Shown here piece by piece: positions 1 to 12,390 of a DNA stretch of 64,000 nucleotides (positions within the stretch are counted from its first letter, which is position 1; each line of letters starts with the position of its first letter). Both the position numbers and the translations under genes were made by a program. The notes beneath the pieces were generated by a model. The model worked only from the letters and a program-made list of their open reading frames with translations, made no database searches and was not told the origin of the DNA. The stretch is from NCBI GenBank assembly GCA_947179485.1, contig OX359249.1, positions 52,773,402 to 52,837,401 of the forward strand, in the 5' to 3' direction. This stretch comes from Allacma fusca (lineage: Eukaryota > Arthropoda > Collembola > Symphypleona > Sminthuridae).

Positions 1-1338
1 ACGTAAAATAGAGTAGAATATTAGCACTTGTCGTAGGCTTTTAACGGTTGTGCTCAAAACGATTGTTTGTCGTACAAGTTAATTACTCCAGTAATTTAAA
101 GATTTTTTTAGGTAACTAAAAATGGGCCGAAAGAAAATTAGTAATGTTCAGGGAGTTTCAGTGCATTTCAGGTATCAGTTAAACGTATTTTTTCAGCGCT
201 TAAATTGATACTTAATGGCATGCGGGGAAAACTAGCTTCCCAAAACATTGATGCTACCATGTTTCTAAGCTTCAACTTTTTTTCGTAATTATATTCTTTG
301 TATTTTCAGTATACTAGTAGTATTCAAATAAATATTCAAATCGGAATTCATAATGAACGAATACTCGAGGATATTTAAATTCGTATTAGAATTTATATTT
401 TTCAGTATTGCTATAGGTATTTTAAACGAATTAAAATGCATATTTTTCGGATTTCCCATCCTTGAAACAACTTTAATCACTCAACAAATCGAACCTTTCA
501 GATCATAAATTATATACCCAAGCATTTTAGATACGTTATGGGTACACACAATTTGTACCTGCAAAGTCGTGTACAGGTATGGGAACTGGTAAGCAAGAAT
601 GCCTTTTTGAGTCGGTTCCATCCGGTACAGTTACGAGTGCTTTAAATACCTGAACCCGATCTCCAAGTAACTTAAATATTTGGATACTTTTATGAAAACG
701 TAAAATCAAGAAAGTATCCTACTCTACAACATGTTCTGTGTTGTGCACAACACAGTTATTATTTCATGCACCCCAGTTGAGTTGTTGTTATGCGCGAAGC
801 TTTCATTTATTTTACATTGCCCATGGGTCTTACTTTTCATTCTCCTAGGTATGTTATTCTTTGTTTTACAAGAATTTTTGAAAAAATTTACTTGACAAGT
901 TAATACTCCGTATTGATGAAATTTGTTGCAATGAGTAGATAGAGTAGATCACGAATCAAAAGTAACTTTATTTAGGATGATGTAATATAAGAAATACAAA
1001 ATTTCAAAAATCATAAGTGTAATATACTTCAAATATTATATTACAAAAACTGCATAAGAATTTGAAATAAAATTAGGCTCGTGATCTTTTTGAATCATTT
1101 TTGAACAAATTGTTCATGAAAGCCAAAATAGTAGGTAAACAAAAACACCCAGTAATTAAACATGTTCGCAACTATATTTTGTAGCATTATTTAATATCGG
1201 TTTTCAAGTTTACTGTATCCGTAATAATCGTGTAAGTGGTGAAGTTTGATTGCAACGATTAATTTGGCTACAGTGTGGAATATTAATTGTTACAAATTCT
1301 GAGTATCTTAAAAGAAGGACCTGGGTAAAGGTCCAGGT
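1..1338. other. intergenic, no gene seen
   Basis: No reading frame here resembles a protein. Two stretches are degenerate word repeats: about 300-450 is built from GAATA/TTCGAA-like words, and about 530-700 from GTAC-containing words. They look like eroded relatives of the intact word-repeat elements elsewhere in the window, but no ends or target duplications remain. The rest is unremarkable AT-rich sequence. Confidence 0.5.
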
Positions 1339-2176
1339 CAAAGGTGTCCAAATGCCTCAGCCTGTCCTAGATCCTTCCTATTTATAAAATTTGAACCAAG
1401 CCTACATATATGCCTACATTTTAACTGCCGAATAGGCCAGCCTATCCTACATCCTTCCTATATGGGGAGCACCAAGCCTACATGTTTGCCTACATTTCAT
1501 TGATAAATTATATTAACAAATTCTACACCTTTCCTACATTTTATATGCTTTCCGTTACTGACAGACTATATATAAGGGCAATCCACTATAATTAAAAACA
1601 ATGTCTCAAGTCAATGGAATCGGAATAAAATAGTTTAGTCACCTTGGCCAAAGTCCCTAAGAGTGGAACAGTGTCGACCTCGCTTTGGATTGCACCAGAA
1701 ATAGTGCCTAAATTTTGCAACATTGGTCAAAATGGATGTCACACTTAAGATTTCACAAATTAAATACGACAAGAAACATTTCCAAAGTCAGCTGAACAAT
1801 AAGACAATTATGACAACGGAAATCTATAAGCTGACTGACAACATATCTCAGTAAATCGTGTTTGAAATGTGAATTGTGTTCAAACGCAATTATTTATTTC
1901 AGTGGTATACAATCTGCAAATACCAGTCGCGGATTACTATTCTTTAATTTTCATTTTGCCCGTTCCATAAACCATTAAATGAAAACGATGTGCTTCTATA
2001 GCCTACATATGTATATGCCTATAATTCTATGAAGGCTGAGCCTACCTATTTTCTAGGCTAGGTTTTAAGTGTATATTCTTGCACCCTATTTTGCCTACAA
2101 GCCTCTTTAATAAAATCCTCGCACATTATAAATAGCCTACAAATATGCCTATATGTAGGATAGGCGGACACCTTTG
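1339..2176 (+). mobile_element. non-autonomous hAT element, family A, copy 1
   Basis: The element begins CAAAGGTGTCC and ends GGACACCTTTG, a perfect 11 bp terminal inverted repeat. It is flanked by an exact 8 bp duplication, GTCCAGGT, at 1331-1338 and 2177-2184. An 8 bp duplication with short inverted ends is the signature of hAT transposons. The subterminal 150 bp on each side repeat words such as CCTACAT and TCCTTCCTAT. There is no transposase frame, so it must move in trans. A second copy with its own 8 bp duplication lies at 51988-52778, and a broken third lies in a GAK intron. Confidence 0.9.
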
Positions 2177-2204
2177 GTCCAGGTACTAGTGTTTCTTAAA
2201 CAAA

Positions 2205-3097
2205 CGGTCCCGACCACAGTACCGTTCCGAACCGAATGAAATCTTTAAAATCAGGAACTGGTACCGTTCCGGTACCGGAAATTTCGGTTCGGGAAATTAT
2301 TATCCCGAAACGGGGAAAAATATTTACCGATACTATCCCGAAACCGAATGACCCAATATTGGTTTATCCTGAACCGATTTTTTCCCGAGCCGTTCCGAAT
2401 CAGTACCGATAACAGATTTTAAGTATCAGTTCACATTTTATATATTCATAGGTTTACGCTCAAGTCCTAATTACACAAACAAAAACACAATTCACACTTT
2501 CTACGCAGTAGTTTAATCTACAATTCCCAGGTGCTCTAAGCAACTTATTTTACAAGGCCGAATCCTCGTTTTTCGACCCAGCCATGCTTTCATATAATAC
2601 CTTGGTATCGGTATCATGTTCGTACTATTATGTTGTTTCGTTGGGTCTTGGGTTTCCATGACAAAGCAGAATTCGTTTCATCTTAATTAAAATCCTAATT
2701 TATGAGTCATGCAAAAAAAATACTAGATAAGAGGAAGTAAAGAAGAGTTCACATCTTTGCTGAATGCAAAGCGCACATGATAAGTAATTAGAACCATGCA
2801 TATTTTGGTTTCACATTTTCTGCTAAACATTTTTTCAGCCAGGCTATGTTAATTGTTCGGGACTATCGGTACGAACACTTCGGTTTCCGGAAATTTAGCT
2901 GGTCATACCTTTCCCGATCGGTACTACATTACCGGCTTCATTTTCGGTGCCGAAACCTAAAACGAATACGTTCCGATTTTATCGGATCTGATTCAGTTTT
3001 CCCGTTTCCGTCCCGGTAGTGCAGACGGAACATTTTCGTGGTACCGGTAACGTCCCGTTCCGATTCCGTTACCGATACCGTCGGTATTCCCGTCCTG
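2205..3097. mobile_element. word-repeat element (GGTACCG/GGAACGG words)
   Basis: About 230 bp at each side (roughly 2205-2440 and 2865-3097) are degenerate runs of GGTACCG, CCGTTCC and CCCGAAAC words. They flank about 420 bp of ordinary AT-rich DNA. The right edge reads GGTATTCCCGTCCTG, which matches the style of the hAT ends found elsewhere (CAGGACGGG in reverse). The left edge is eroded and no convincing target duplication could be read, so the boundaries are approximate. No protein is encoded. I infer a decayed non-autonomous hAT. Confidence 0.55.
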
Positions 3098-4652
3098 ATA
3101 AGAAACTCTACCAGGTATAGCGAGGTACCCGTGCTCATAGGTCCAGTATTTGGGTATATGAGCATTTTAGGTGTGGATACAATTATTTAAATTGAGACCA
3201 GGTACACGCACAAAATATTTGAACTTGTTAATATGGGCACAGGTAAGGTAAACATGTGTACGTACGGTATGACCGAAGTACTGGTGAAAATGCCAGGAAC
3301 GGAATAGGGAAGGATAGCTACAGATATTCTTACTACCTTGCCTCGTCTTGTGGAGGTAGGCTACGTAAGCTAACTGTAACCGGGCTGGGGGGAATGAGAA
3401 GATACAATTAGTATGGTTGCAATGCTCGTTTACTCATGTGCAATAATGGGCTAGAGAGATGACGAAGATCTGTGCCTGTCAAACTGCTGGCTGGTAGTGA
3501 TTTTCTTTAATCAAGGAAAATAGCTCCAATAACATTTTAAACATAATTTAAATAAACAACTTCAAATTTTAGAAGGAATCGAAGATCTGGGTTCTTCACA
3601 TAGTGATACATTTAGTACTAAGGTCCAATTTGAATGTAGAGATACTAGTCACTTGACATTTTTCTAACAGGGAACAACCGATAGAACACAGAATATGCAA
3701 TATGGTTTTAACTAGCATGGACATAAACACTAATGAAGAACATATATACAAAGCTACACTCCACAAAAACTGACAATTGCATGAGTGTACTGAATTAAAC
3801 TGTATCATCGCACAACATGTAACAAGTACCCGTTATATGGGTCCAGGAACAGGCCCAGGTAATGGCTTGTTGTACCCACGAGAGGCAATAGTCCGGATCA
3901 TGATCTAGTTTGGTCCGAACGGCTGGATTAGATCATTTGTCTGGTCTGACCTTTGGATCAGACCAGTTTCACAAAATCTGAATCAGACAGACCATCAGCA
4001 TCACCATATAAATGCAAAGCAAACCCACGAACAAATTATTGTAGTTATTTATTTGAGGGCCTATAGGCTTTCGCCCATGTCCCACCACAAAGTGTACGCA
4101 AGAAAATGTTTGCTTGCCAGACACTTTGGTCTGTCTGTACTACTTTCCACAGGCGCGTAGCCGTCGGGCAATCGCCCCCATTCGAAACAAAATACTTTTT
4201 TTTATTTGTAAACAACAAAATCACTGCAAAAAACATATGCAGTAGCCCATGTAAATACATTTGTATAAACAGCATGTATCTCGAATCACCCGCACAGTTT
4301 GCATGTTTCGTTAGTGAATGATTTATTACCCACGGCTCCTCCTGTCAAAAGTTGTTCCATTCATTCGCGCGACCATTGCGTGCTTTTCCTTTGCCATAGA
4401 AATTTATTGATCTAGAAATCCCTTGCTCTCACAATGGACAAACATTGCAATGCAACTTTCGCGCGTGTGGATGCGTCAACATTTGACGGGAGGGGGCGTG
4501 GTTAATAAAAAGTTAATTAACGAGAAAACTATAATGATGATAAACTTTTGGGTGATCCTAGAGTCCATTTTTATTGCGTTCATGCTTGCTTAGTGGTGAT
4601 TCGAATGCATTGCAAAATCAGACGATTTTACTTTACATCTTTGATCGAGCCA
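3098..4652. other. intergenic, no gene seen
   Basis: No recognisable gene. A short word-rich patch at about 3885-4000 repeats TCTGGTCTGATC-like words. Short open frames on both strands around 4045-4321 overlap each other and have no recognisable domain. The final 100 bases lead into the 39 bp minisatellite. Confidence 0.5.
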
Positions 4653-5510
4653 GGATCAAGTCATTCAGGTCAAGAGATTTCGTCGATTCAAGGGTCAAGT
4701 CATTCAGGTCAAGAGATTTCGTCGAGTCAAGGGTCCAGTCATTCAGGTCAAGAGATTTCGTCGAGTCAAGGGTCCAGTCATTCAGGTCAAGAGATTTCGT
4801 CGAGTCAAGGGTCCAGTCATTCAGGTCAAGAGATTTCGTCGATTCAAGGGTCCAGTCATTCAGGTCAAGAGATTTCGTCGAGTCAAGGGTCCAGTCATTC
4901 AGGTCAAGAGATTTCGTCGAGTCAAGGGTCCAGTCATTCAGGTCAAGTGATTTCATCGATTCAAGGGTCCAGTCATTCAGGTCAAGTGATTTCATCGAGT
5001 CAAGGGTCCAGTCATTCAGGTCAAGATATTTCATCGAGTCAAGGGTCCAGTCATTCAGGTCAAGATATTTCATCGAGTCAAGGGTCCAGTCATTCAGGTC
5101 AAGATATTTCATCGAGTCAAGGGTCCAGTCATTCAGGTCAAGATATTTCATCGAGTCAAGGGTCCAGTCATTCAGGTCAAGTGATTTCATCGAGTCAAGG
5201 GTCCAGTCATTCAGGTCAAGTGATTTCATCGAGTCAAGGGTCCAGTCATTCAGGTCAAGTGATTTCATCGAGTCAAGGGTCCAGTCATTCAGGTCAAGTG
5301 ATTTCATCGAGTCAAGGGTCCAGTCATTCAGGTCAAGTGATTTCATCGAGTCAAGGGTCCAGTCATTCAGGTCAAGTGATTTCATCGAGTCAAGGGTCCA
5401 GTCATTCAGGTCAAGTGATTTCATCGAGTCAAGGGTCCAGTCATTCAGGTCAAGTGATTTCATCGAGTCAAGGGTCCAGTCATTCAGGTCAAGATATTTC
5501 ATCGAGTCAA
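4653..5510. repeat. 39 bp minisatellite, 22 tandem copies
   Basis: Exactly 22 head-to-tail copies of a 39 bp unit fill 858 bp. Because 39 is a multiple of three and the unit has no stop in several frames, long open frames run through it: two on the plus strand and one on the minus strand. Read in one plus frame, each unit gives GSSHSGQ-x-ISS-x-Q. Variants at one codon come in blocks along the array: seven GAG, two GTG, four GAT, eight GTG and one GAT. That is the pattern expected from unequal exchange or slippage. No start context, splice site or domain outside the array supports a protein, so I call it a minisatellite. Confidence 0.93.
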
Positions 5511-6544
5511 GGGTCCATTATAAGTTTTATGCGTGAGTCAAAGTGACATAGCTGTCACGTGACCAGCGAAATTGACGTCACTCTGATGCTATAAGTTCTG
5601 TAGGTATTGGCGCGGCAATTGTTGTACAAACCCCCTAATAGGTGACCTCAACCTTTGACCTGTCATATCTCCAAGACTAAGTCTCCTTGAAAAATCCTTT
5701 CAGATTCGTTATATTAATTATCATATCATATTAACATTAAATCATATTAACAGGTCCAAATAATTTGTATCTGCGCGGGTTTGTATATCCGCGGAAAATC
5801 GGAAATGTTAAATCCCATAAGGAACTTCATTTTCACATTTCACAAAAAAATGTGTAAAAGTTATTTAATATCCTTGATAACACAATATTAGCATGTTTGC
5901 AAACTGTTTGTGCCATCTTGCCCTCGTTTCCGGTGGAACGAAGGATTCTGACTGAAACAAAACATTTGTCTCTACACCACGTTGTTGATGACTGTGTTGG
6001 CAACTCTCGACCTGATACAATTGTTGAATTTCTGGACAATTCCATTTTAAATGAGATAATCACAGTTTTCTTATGGAATACAGCATGCAAAATTTTAAAG
6101 CAAACCTTTTATCTATTTTTAAAAATTTCTAACGTAAATCCGGTTTCATTGTGCCAGGTACCTAAGCTTCCACAAAATTTCATTCCGATCCCGAGTGGGC
6201 ATGGGGAGAGGGTTAGATACTTGTAAGCAGTTACTTTGGATTCGTGATCTACTAATTATTACTTTTATACAAATTTAGTTAAGGTTGTGGAATGGCTTGG
6301 CAAGTAAATTACTTCAAATTCCTGTAAAACAAATACTAACATCTCTAGGAGAATGAAAAGTCTACGACCCATGGGGCAATAAGAAATAAAAGGATGCTGT
6401 GAACAAAGTTGAACAGTGGTTCACGAAATAATAAATTCATGCTGTGTTCATCACAGATCAATATATTGTATAGTAGGCTGTTTTCTCGATTTTACATTTG
6501 CATAAAAGAACCCAAATATTTAAGGTACTTGGAGGTCAGGTATA
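5511..6544. other. intergenic, no gene seen
   Basis: No gene can be supported. Overlapping open frames on opposite strands at 5833-6226 are short and match no family I know. A segment just after the minisatellite (TGACGTCACT then ATGCT(C)TATAAGTT, about 5570-5600) reappears near 59440-59480, so it is part of a dispersed repeat. Confidence 0.45.
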
Positions 6545-6807
6545 GTGTTTCGTGTCAATTGCAAGTTAACCGCAATTACTAATTGCACTTGCAAGTTCGG
6601 TTCAATTATGGTTATTTTACACCAGGGAATTGCAATTACCGATGCAAGTGCAATTTCTGTGTACTTAAATTACAATTAAAATACCTTAAATACTCACAAT
6701 TACCGGTTAAGCACAACTGAAATTGCACGAAATTCAATTGCAATTACAAGTGCTTGCACTGCAAAAAGTTGCAATTTTAAAAATATTTACCAAGTTAATT
6801 GCAACTT
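6545..6807. repeat. word-repeat block (TTGCAA words)
   Basis: About 260 bp are made of overlapping AATTGCAATT, CTTGCAA and TTGCAAG words, most of them self-complementary. The left edge reads TAGTGTTTCGTGTCAATTGC, which resembles a hAT end. The Polinton at 6814 inserted directly at the right of the block, and what follows the Polinton (18142 on) does not clearly continue the array. The other end may therefore have been lost or lie at the insertion point. Confidence 0.5.
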
Positions 6808-6813
6808 GCAACC

Positions 6814-7155
6814 AGTAGATATCGTGGTGGAGATGCTGATGTTATAGCTGCCCATGTTAATTAAACGGGGGTAGATGCTGACCATAATTATATGGCAGTA
6901 CATGTTGCATGTTAAGTAAACGGGGTAGATGCTGACCTTAATTATATGGGGGTACATATTGCATGTTAAGTAAATGGGAGTAGATGCTGATGTTAATCAT
7001 ACTGAGGGAGATGCTCGTATTTCACGTCACCAATCTCCCTCTTGTATTACCATCCGACGTACAATATTCCATGCGCATACTTCAAGCATACGTGCTTATG
7101 CTAGATCCACACGGGCGAATTGCCGTGCAACTGACTCACTCCATAAAAACACATG
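6814..7155 (+). repeat. Polinton left terminal inverted repeat
   Basis: Pairs with 17845-18135 in inverted orientation. Shared landmarks in order are AGATGCTGATGTTATAGCTG, CATGTTAATTAAACGGGGG, ACATGTTGCATGTTAAGTAA, TATTACCATCCGACGTAC and CCACACGGGCGA. The left copy is longer because it has one extra internal repeat (CATGTTAAGTAAACGGGG followed by TAGATGCTGACC). Confidence 0.92.
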
Positions 7156-7398
7156 TTAAAGGATAGGGCTTGCGATGCCCAGGTACAACCATACGAGCTG
7201 AGCTGCTTCACCAAGTACATGTGAAGCCCATACATGTAACGCGCATACTTCAAGCATACGTGCTTATGCTAGATCCACACGGGCGAATTGCCGTGCAACT
7301 GACTCACTCCATAAAAACACATGTTAAAGGATAGGGCTTGCGATGCCCAGGTACAAGCATACGAGCTGAGCTGCTTCACCAAGTACATGTGAAGCCCG
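7073..7398 (+). repeat. 168 bp tandem duplication at inner edge of Polinton left arm
   Basis: A unit starting GCGCATACTTCAAGCATACG occurs at 7073 and again at 7241. It contains the inner part of the terminal repeat plus AGCTGAGCTGCTTCACCAAG. A diverged third copy of the second half (AAGCATACGAGGTGAGC, then TTCACCAAGTACATGTGAA) lies at about 9603-9650, beyond the nested hAT. The duplications are internal to the fossil. Confidence 0.85.
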
Positions 7399-8289
7399 TG
7401 TATTTCCCTTTTCTCTGCTCACGTCACTAACGTCATACGCAGGGTCGTGCTAACGTCCCCGAAGTTTAAATCCACATGAGCAAGTGGATTACTCCATCCG
7501 GCTATTTTGACTATGTGCATGCAATTAAACGTTAGGAAATCACACCCTTTGCGAAAATTACCGAATCCTCGGAGGGAGTTGTCACTGTTAGCTTTACAAA
7601 TAATAAATGAGGCGCACAAAAATTCTAAAAAAATGTGCGCTCAAAGTGTGGCCTAAAAACCAGTTCATTTTTTAACATGCGTATACATACTAAGCTGCTA
7701 TCCTTCACAATGGTACTGTTAGAACTGTAGAGTGTAGCCAACTATAATCACGTGACTGTTCACATCGTGGAGAATTTGAATCGTATGGTTGTGAGTGGTG
7801 ATTGAATTGTATGGTGTTACTATAGTTTGTACTCTGTTCTCTTATTATTACCAAATAGCTCAGTAAGTTATTAATTCTGTTGATATTGTTGAGTTATCAA
7901 GTTCATCATGTGACAGTGCTTATTTGAATTGATTGGTAATCGGTACGTGTAATGTTCTCATAGCGTCCTAGCGACCTAAATTTATTGGTTAAGAAAATTG
8001 TGCCTAGGATTATTATGAGACAAAAAAATCGGAGTGATTATTCGCCCTTCTCGAATGTTGTGTATCGGATTGTGATTTATTTGCTCTTAAATAAATTCAA
8101 GACGACTTGAGAATTTAGTATTTGGTGAATCAACGGTTTATTTGGTTTTCCTGTTTTCTTATAATATAGAACCCGTTCCCAGTTGGAACAGGTACCTTTA
8201 TATCGCTACACTATTGGCAGCTTGCAAGCAATCTTCTCAGGATTTGGTGAATTCAAGCACTGAGTTGTCGCGATATATTCTATCCAAAG

Positions 8290-9508
8290 TAGTGCTCCGC
8301 ATGGGTACAAAAATGTTGTAAATGAACCTGTACCTGTACCTGAATCATGGGTACATGGATTTTTTGAACCTATACCCGTACCTGTACCTGAATACCTGGG
8401 TTCAATTTTCCTGAACCTGTACCTGTACTCAAACTAAATCAGGAGTACCTGTACCTGAAAAGTACCTGTACCCAAAAAGTACCCAAAAAAGTACCTGTAC
8501 CCGGGTATATTTTAAAAGTACCTGAACCTACCCGGGTATTTTCGATTGCACTAATTTAAAAGATTACCAAAGATATTACACGAAATAAAAAATTAAAATA
8601 TCTGCCACCAAGACATTTTGACTTAATTAATTAATTAATCATATTAGATTTACTTATATTTTGTATTCTTCCAAAGCATGAATATATAAGTACTGGAATT
8701 ATCAGTAGATATAAATGATTACATAAAGGTTGAAAAGGTAACAGATGGAAAAAATCTACGATATGAAGAAGTTCAGTGCAACAATGCAAACGCAGTGTAA
8801 TATTTTTTAAACGTTCAATAAAGCCAAGAAATGAAACGATTGAGAATTTGTTTTGCAACCTGAAATTGCTTTCGCAATGGAAAACATTTTTTTCGATTCA
8901 AACTCCCCAGATTTTAACTTCAGCCAAGCTCTGAGAAAAAAACATTTCCTACCGTATCTCCACTCTTATATGTATAAGCGTTTATACGTCAGAAAAACTG
9001 CGCCATCGGAGAAGGCTCGCTCTATCTGTACTCCAGTTCCAGGAACTGCTAAAAATCTCTGGTCATTCCAGCTAATGCTGGGTAACTGGTCACGTGTTCC
9101 TATATGGTGGAATTAGTTTTCATGACTGAGGTTATATAGAATATAAATTTTAATGTAACATGTTTCAAGGTCAAAAATTCGGATGAATTTTTAAAACTCA
9201 ACAATACCTTTACAGGCGTTACTTGGAAATTATGATTGACTGAGAAGTACCTGAAAGTTCAGGTATTTTACATTCAGGTTCAGGTATTTACCCAGTGCGT
9301 ACCCGTACCTGATGGGTTTATACCCAAAAGATTGGTTTTTGAACCTGTACCCATACCTGAACCTGAACCTGAATTTTCAGGTATCTAACGACTGAACCTG
9401 AACCTGTACCCAAATTTGATGGGTACAAAAAGTGTGTACCTGATACGTACCTGAACCTGAACCTGTACCCAAATACACGGGTAAAACCTGTACCCATGAG
9501 GGGCACTA
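8290..9508. mobile_element. non-autonomous hAT with GTAC/GGTACC word interior, nested in Polinton
   Basis: Ends are TAGTGCTCCGCATGGGTAC and, inverted, TAGTGCCCCTCATGGGTAC. They are flanked by an exact 8 bp duplication, ATCCAAAG, at 8282-8289 and 9509-9516. The outer 250 bp on each side are runs of GGTACCTG, GAACCTGTACC and GGGTAC words, almost all containing the palindrome GTAC. The middle 700 bp are ordinary AT-rich DNA. There is no transposase. It is younger than the Polinton it entered. Confidence 0.93.
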
Positions 9509-9937
9509 ATCCAAAGGTTTTAGTTTACTGCTATGCATACGTCTAAAAAATCAAAAACAACTGTACCAATTCATTAGGATTGTACATGCTTTTAACCAAA
9601 CACAAGCATACGAGGTGAGCTTCTTCACCAAGTACATGTGAATCCGGTGTACTTTCTGAAGTTTTATAGTATTACCTCCACACACAGGTGTCATTGCAAA
9701 ATACAGATTTCAGTTATGATTTACATCCGATCTGAAGGAGCCCAAGTAAGCAATACGCCTGGCTTGTCCAAATTTCACTCAGGGTTATGTACACGCGGTG
9801 TTTCATGTAGAATACTGTAGATGAACCTATACAGGTAGGCCAGGATGTAATATACAGGGATCCCGTTGCTTATAGGTGTGTATGTTCCATCAGCAATGGT
9901 GATTTGTGGCAGGAAAGATCCATCAAGCCCACGTACG

Positions 9938-10860
9938 TCACACTGAAAAATGAAACGAAGCTTCCCAATTTAGGTGTAATCGGCCTGCATGAATCTTACG
10001 ATATGGGCTGCTGCATACATGACTTCTATCATGTTGGCTCTTAATACCTCTTCCGGTAGTGAGGAGACCCGTAGAATAGCAAATTCCGCTCCGGTCATGA
10101 GGCTCCTGTAGGAAGTGAAGCATCGCTGATAATTCATATCGCCATGATGAGCCAATTCGAACAGTTTGCTTCTTCGGCACTTCAATGGAACATTATCTGG
10201 CGGGATTTCCTAACTCGGATTTGGCATCTCTTGACAGAACTGGCACAGATTTATCGTGTTACACATTTGCAGAAACGGGGCATGTATGTCTTCGGGGACA
10301 ATACACCGACTGCAATAAATTTTAAAATGGACAATAAGCCCTTGTGTAAGACATGATCGTTCGTTGCAAACAAAATTTGGATTAAATTAGAATAGACCAA
10401 TTTAGGCTTACAATTCGTTCACACTTAAAGATGCTGTCAACAACTTTATTGTAGGATTTTCGAAATGGAAGTCTGGTCGAAAGTAACTTGCATCATCTTC
10501 GAAAAATCCAGTATTCAAAATGGTGAAGCATTATCTCCCAGTGTGGTCCATGGGGGAAAATGAAAGGAAAAGCTGGTGCCTTGGGCTTGAATCTTTTGCG
10601 GCCGAGTTCCCGGACTCCGGTGAACGCCGTAGGAAGAATACAGAATGAGGACGGATGACTTTTAGTTTCTTGATAAATGAAGTGCTTACAGTTTATAAGC
10701 AGATCCTCCACCTGTAAATTATAACGATCCCGATTTGGCGGGTCGTTAACACTGATGACAAAACTGGGTTTAAAGCCAACAACCCGACTCACTAAATTCG
10801 CTTTCAAAGCCTGCATAGTAACGTAGTTAACCATGGTGAAGATTTTTCAGCTTGGATATG
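9938..10860 (-). pseudogene. unassigned broken reading frames inside Polinton
   Basis: This minus-strand part of the fossil has protein-like open stretches with no confident family. The first (10834-10493, 113 residues) includes the stretch YNLQVEDLLINCKHF. The second (10185-9938) includes LRANMIEVMYAAAHIV, which distantly recalls the helical end of a BTB domain, but that is a guess. Polintons often carry extra cargo genes at this position. The region is broken. Confidence 0.35.
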
Positions 10861-11165
10861 AAATGAACCGAAAAAGAACAGATTGCAGTGCAAACAGAAA
10901 ATAAAATGAAGGGACAAGTCAAGTGAGCAGAAATATGGGATTATTAGGAGCTGGAGAGGTCTGCTAGCTTTATCATTAGCCTTTCATTCTAGAAATTTGA
11001 AACCATTTATTACACAATGACACTGCTCTACAGGACAATTATCGTTTCCTTGTCTCAGTCGTTTCGTCATAGTCAGTGAGATAATCCATTGAATTATTTT
11101 CCCTGTGCCTTTGAAAATTTCCGACTTAGTAATTAGTGGGTTTTAAATGAAAGCGATATTATAAA

Positions 11166-11297
11166 ATGGAATTGTGTTGTGTCTGTGGGAGATTGTATAC
11201 CAATTTGGAAGATCATAATGATCAATTCCACACCAACTGGGCCGAGATTTTTGAACAAGATCTGTCTATAGGTACAATTAATACATTTTTAATTTGA
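11166..11297 (+). CDS. small zinc-finger-like frame in Polinton
   Basis: A 43-codon frame starting MELCCVCGRLYTNLEDHNDQ. The spacing C-x2-C-x9-H-x4-H suits a single C2H2-type finger. Short finger proteins are known next to Polinton polymerase genes. It could also be the surviving start of a longer gene. No function is assigned. Confidence 0.4.
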   Translation: MELCCVCGRLYTNLEDHNDQFHTNWAEIFEQDLSIGTINTFLI

Positions 11298-11952
11298 GTC
11301 TGTCTATAGTTAATATGTATGGCTATTTTTAGGCATAATTATGTGTTCAGTGTTTCTGGTTCCAATAATTTTATTATAACATTATTTATTTTAGAATCAT
11401 TTTTAGAGTAATGCGAATGGTATAGATAAGGAAAATGAGATGGAAAACAGTTCATCCGGAACTACAGCGGGTGATTTTACATTCATTTTTTGAAATTAAA
11501 TAAGTTGTGGTATACATTATGGATAATAAATTTAATGTGCTATGCTAAGATATGCTTTTATGCGATTACAAGAGACTTACGTGAAAGTATGAATGTAGCT
11601 GGTGGTGCAGCTCAGGTTGATGTGGAATGTGTGGATTTCCCAATCGCGTGTACTGCTGCTGGTGAGGCTCATGTTCAGAACATCAAGACTTGCCAGTCTT
11701 GGGTATGTATATCATTAAACCTTTTATTAGAACTCATTATTAGTATTTTACTAGCTTTACTACATGTGAGTACTGTGCTGGACATATCGAAAGCACACAT
11801 GTACCAATTTCATTATGAGTTTACAAAAAAATACTATCCAGGCCCTTAATCACAAATATGTATGATGGACATCGATTCATTTGTGTATTAAATTAAAACT
11901 CGGACTTATATGAGGGTTTGCAAAAGTACTACTATATGAATGCAATGACAAA

Positions 11953-12390
11953 ATGTTTGATTTCAGTGTATATGTAGACTGTAAGGACAAACGGAAAGAA
12001 TTATTATACACTAATGAACAAAAAGGCATACTAGGCTTAATGAAAGATGAAATACCTAATAGTATTTTGGTTAAAGGTATATTCTTAGCGACCAAATTAT
12101 ACTGTCTACTTAGATTAGACGATTTACGGCATGAACATGTCTCTTCTGTTAGAGCTAAAGGTATTATTAAGACAGCAATTAAGAACAGATTGAAATACGA
12201 AATGTTTGTAAAGTCTTTAGAATAGGATGTGACTTGGAACATACCCATGACATCTATCCGCAGTCTTAAACATGAGTTATACACAATTACACTAAATAAA
12301 AAGGCATTAAGTGGCTTTGATTCTAAAAAGTATTGGATTAGTAAGTATAACAGTTTGTCGTTTGGGCATAAATATTTAGTAATGTATGAA
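11953..12390 (+). pseudogene. Polinton protein-primed DNA polymerase B, C-terminal remnant (fossil)
   Basis: The plus-strand open stretch at 11953-12225 carries YCLLRLDDLRHEHVSSVRAK followed by a KGIIKTAIKNRL segment. A second stretch to about 12390 includes SIRSLKHELYTITLNKKAL. These match the extreme C-terminus of Polinton family B polymerases, where an AKG(I/V)KK segment is followed by SxxH-x-(I/V)-x-T-x-x-x-(K)xALsxxDDKR. The exonuclease and palm domains that should precede it are not found between 7400 and 11900. This is a broken remnant. Confidence 0.72.

Noticed and set aside
4653-5510. CRISPR-like array
   Set aside because: The copies are directly adjacent with no variable spacers, and the genome is clearly eukaryotic.
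4548-5546. A 332-residue repeat protein read through the 39 bp array
   Set aside because: The frame exists only because the unit length is a multiple of three. Other frames on both strands are equally open, and nothing outside the array looks coding.
5833-6226. Overlapping open frames on both strands
   Set aside because: Short, with no domain, splice sites or family resemblance. I considered an ISXO2-like transposase remnant but could not find its motifs.
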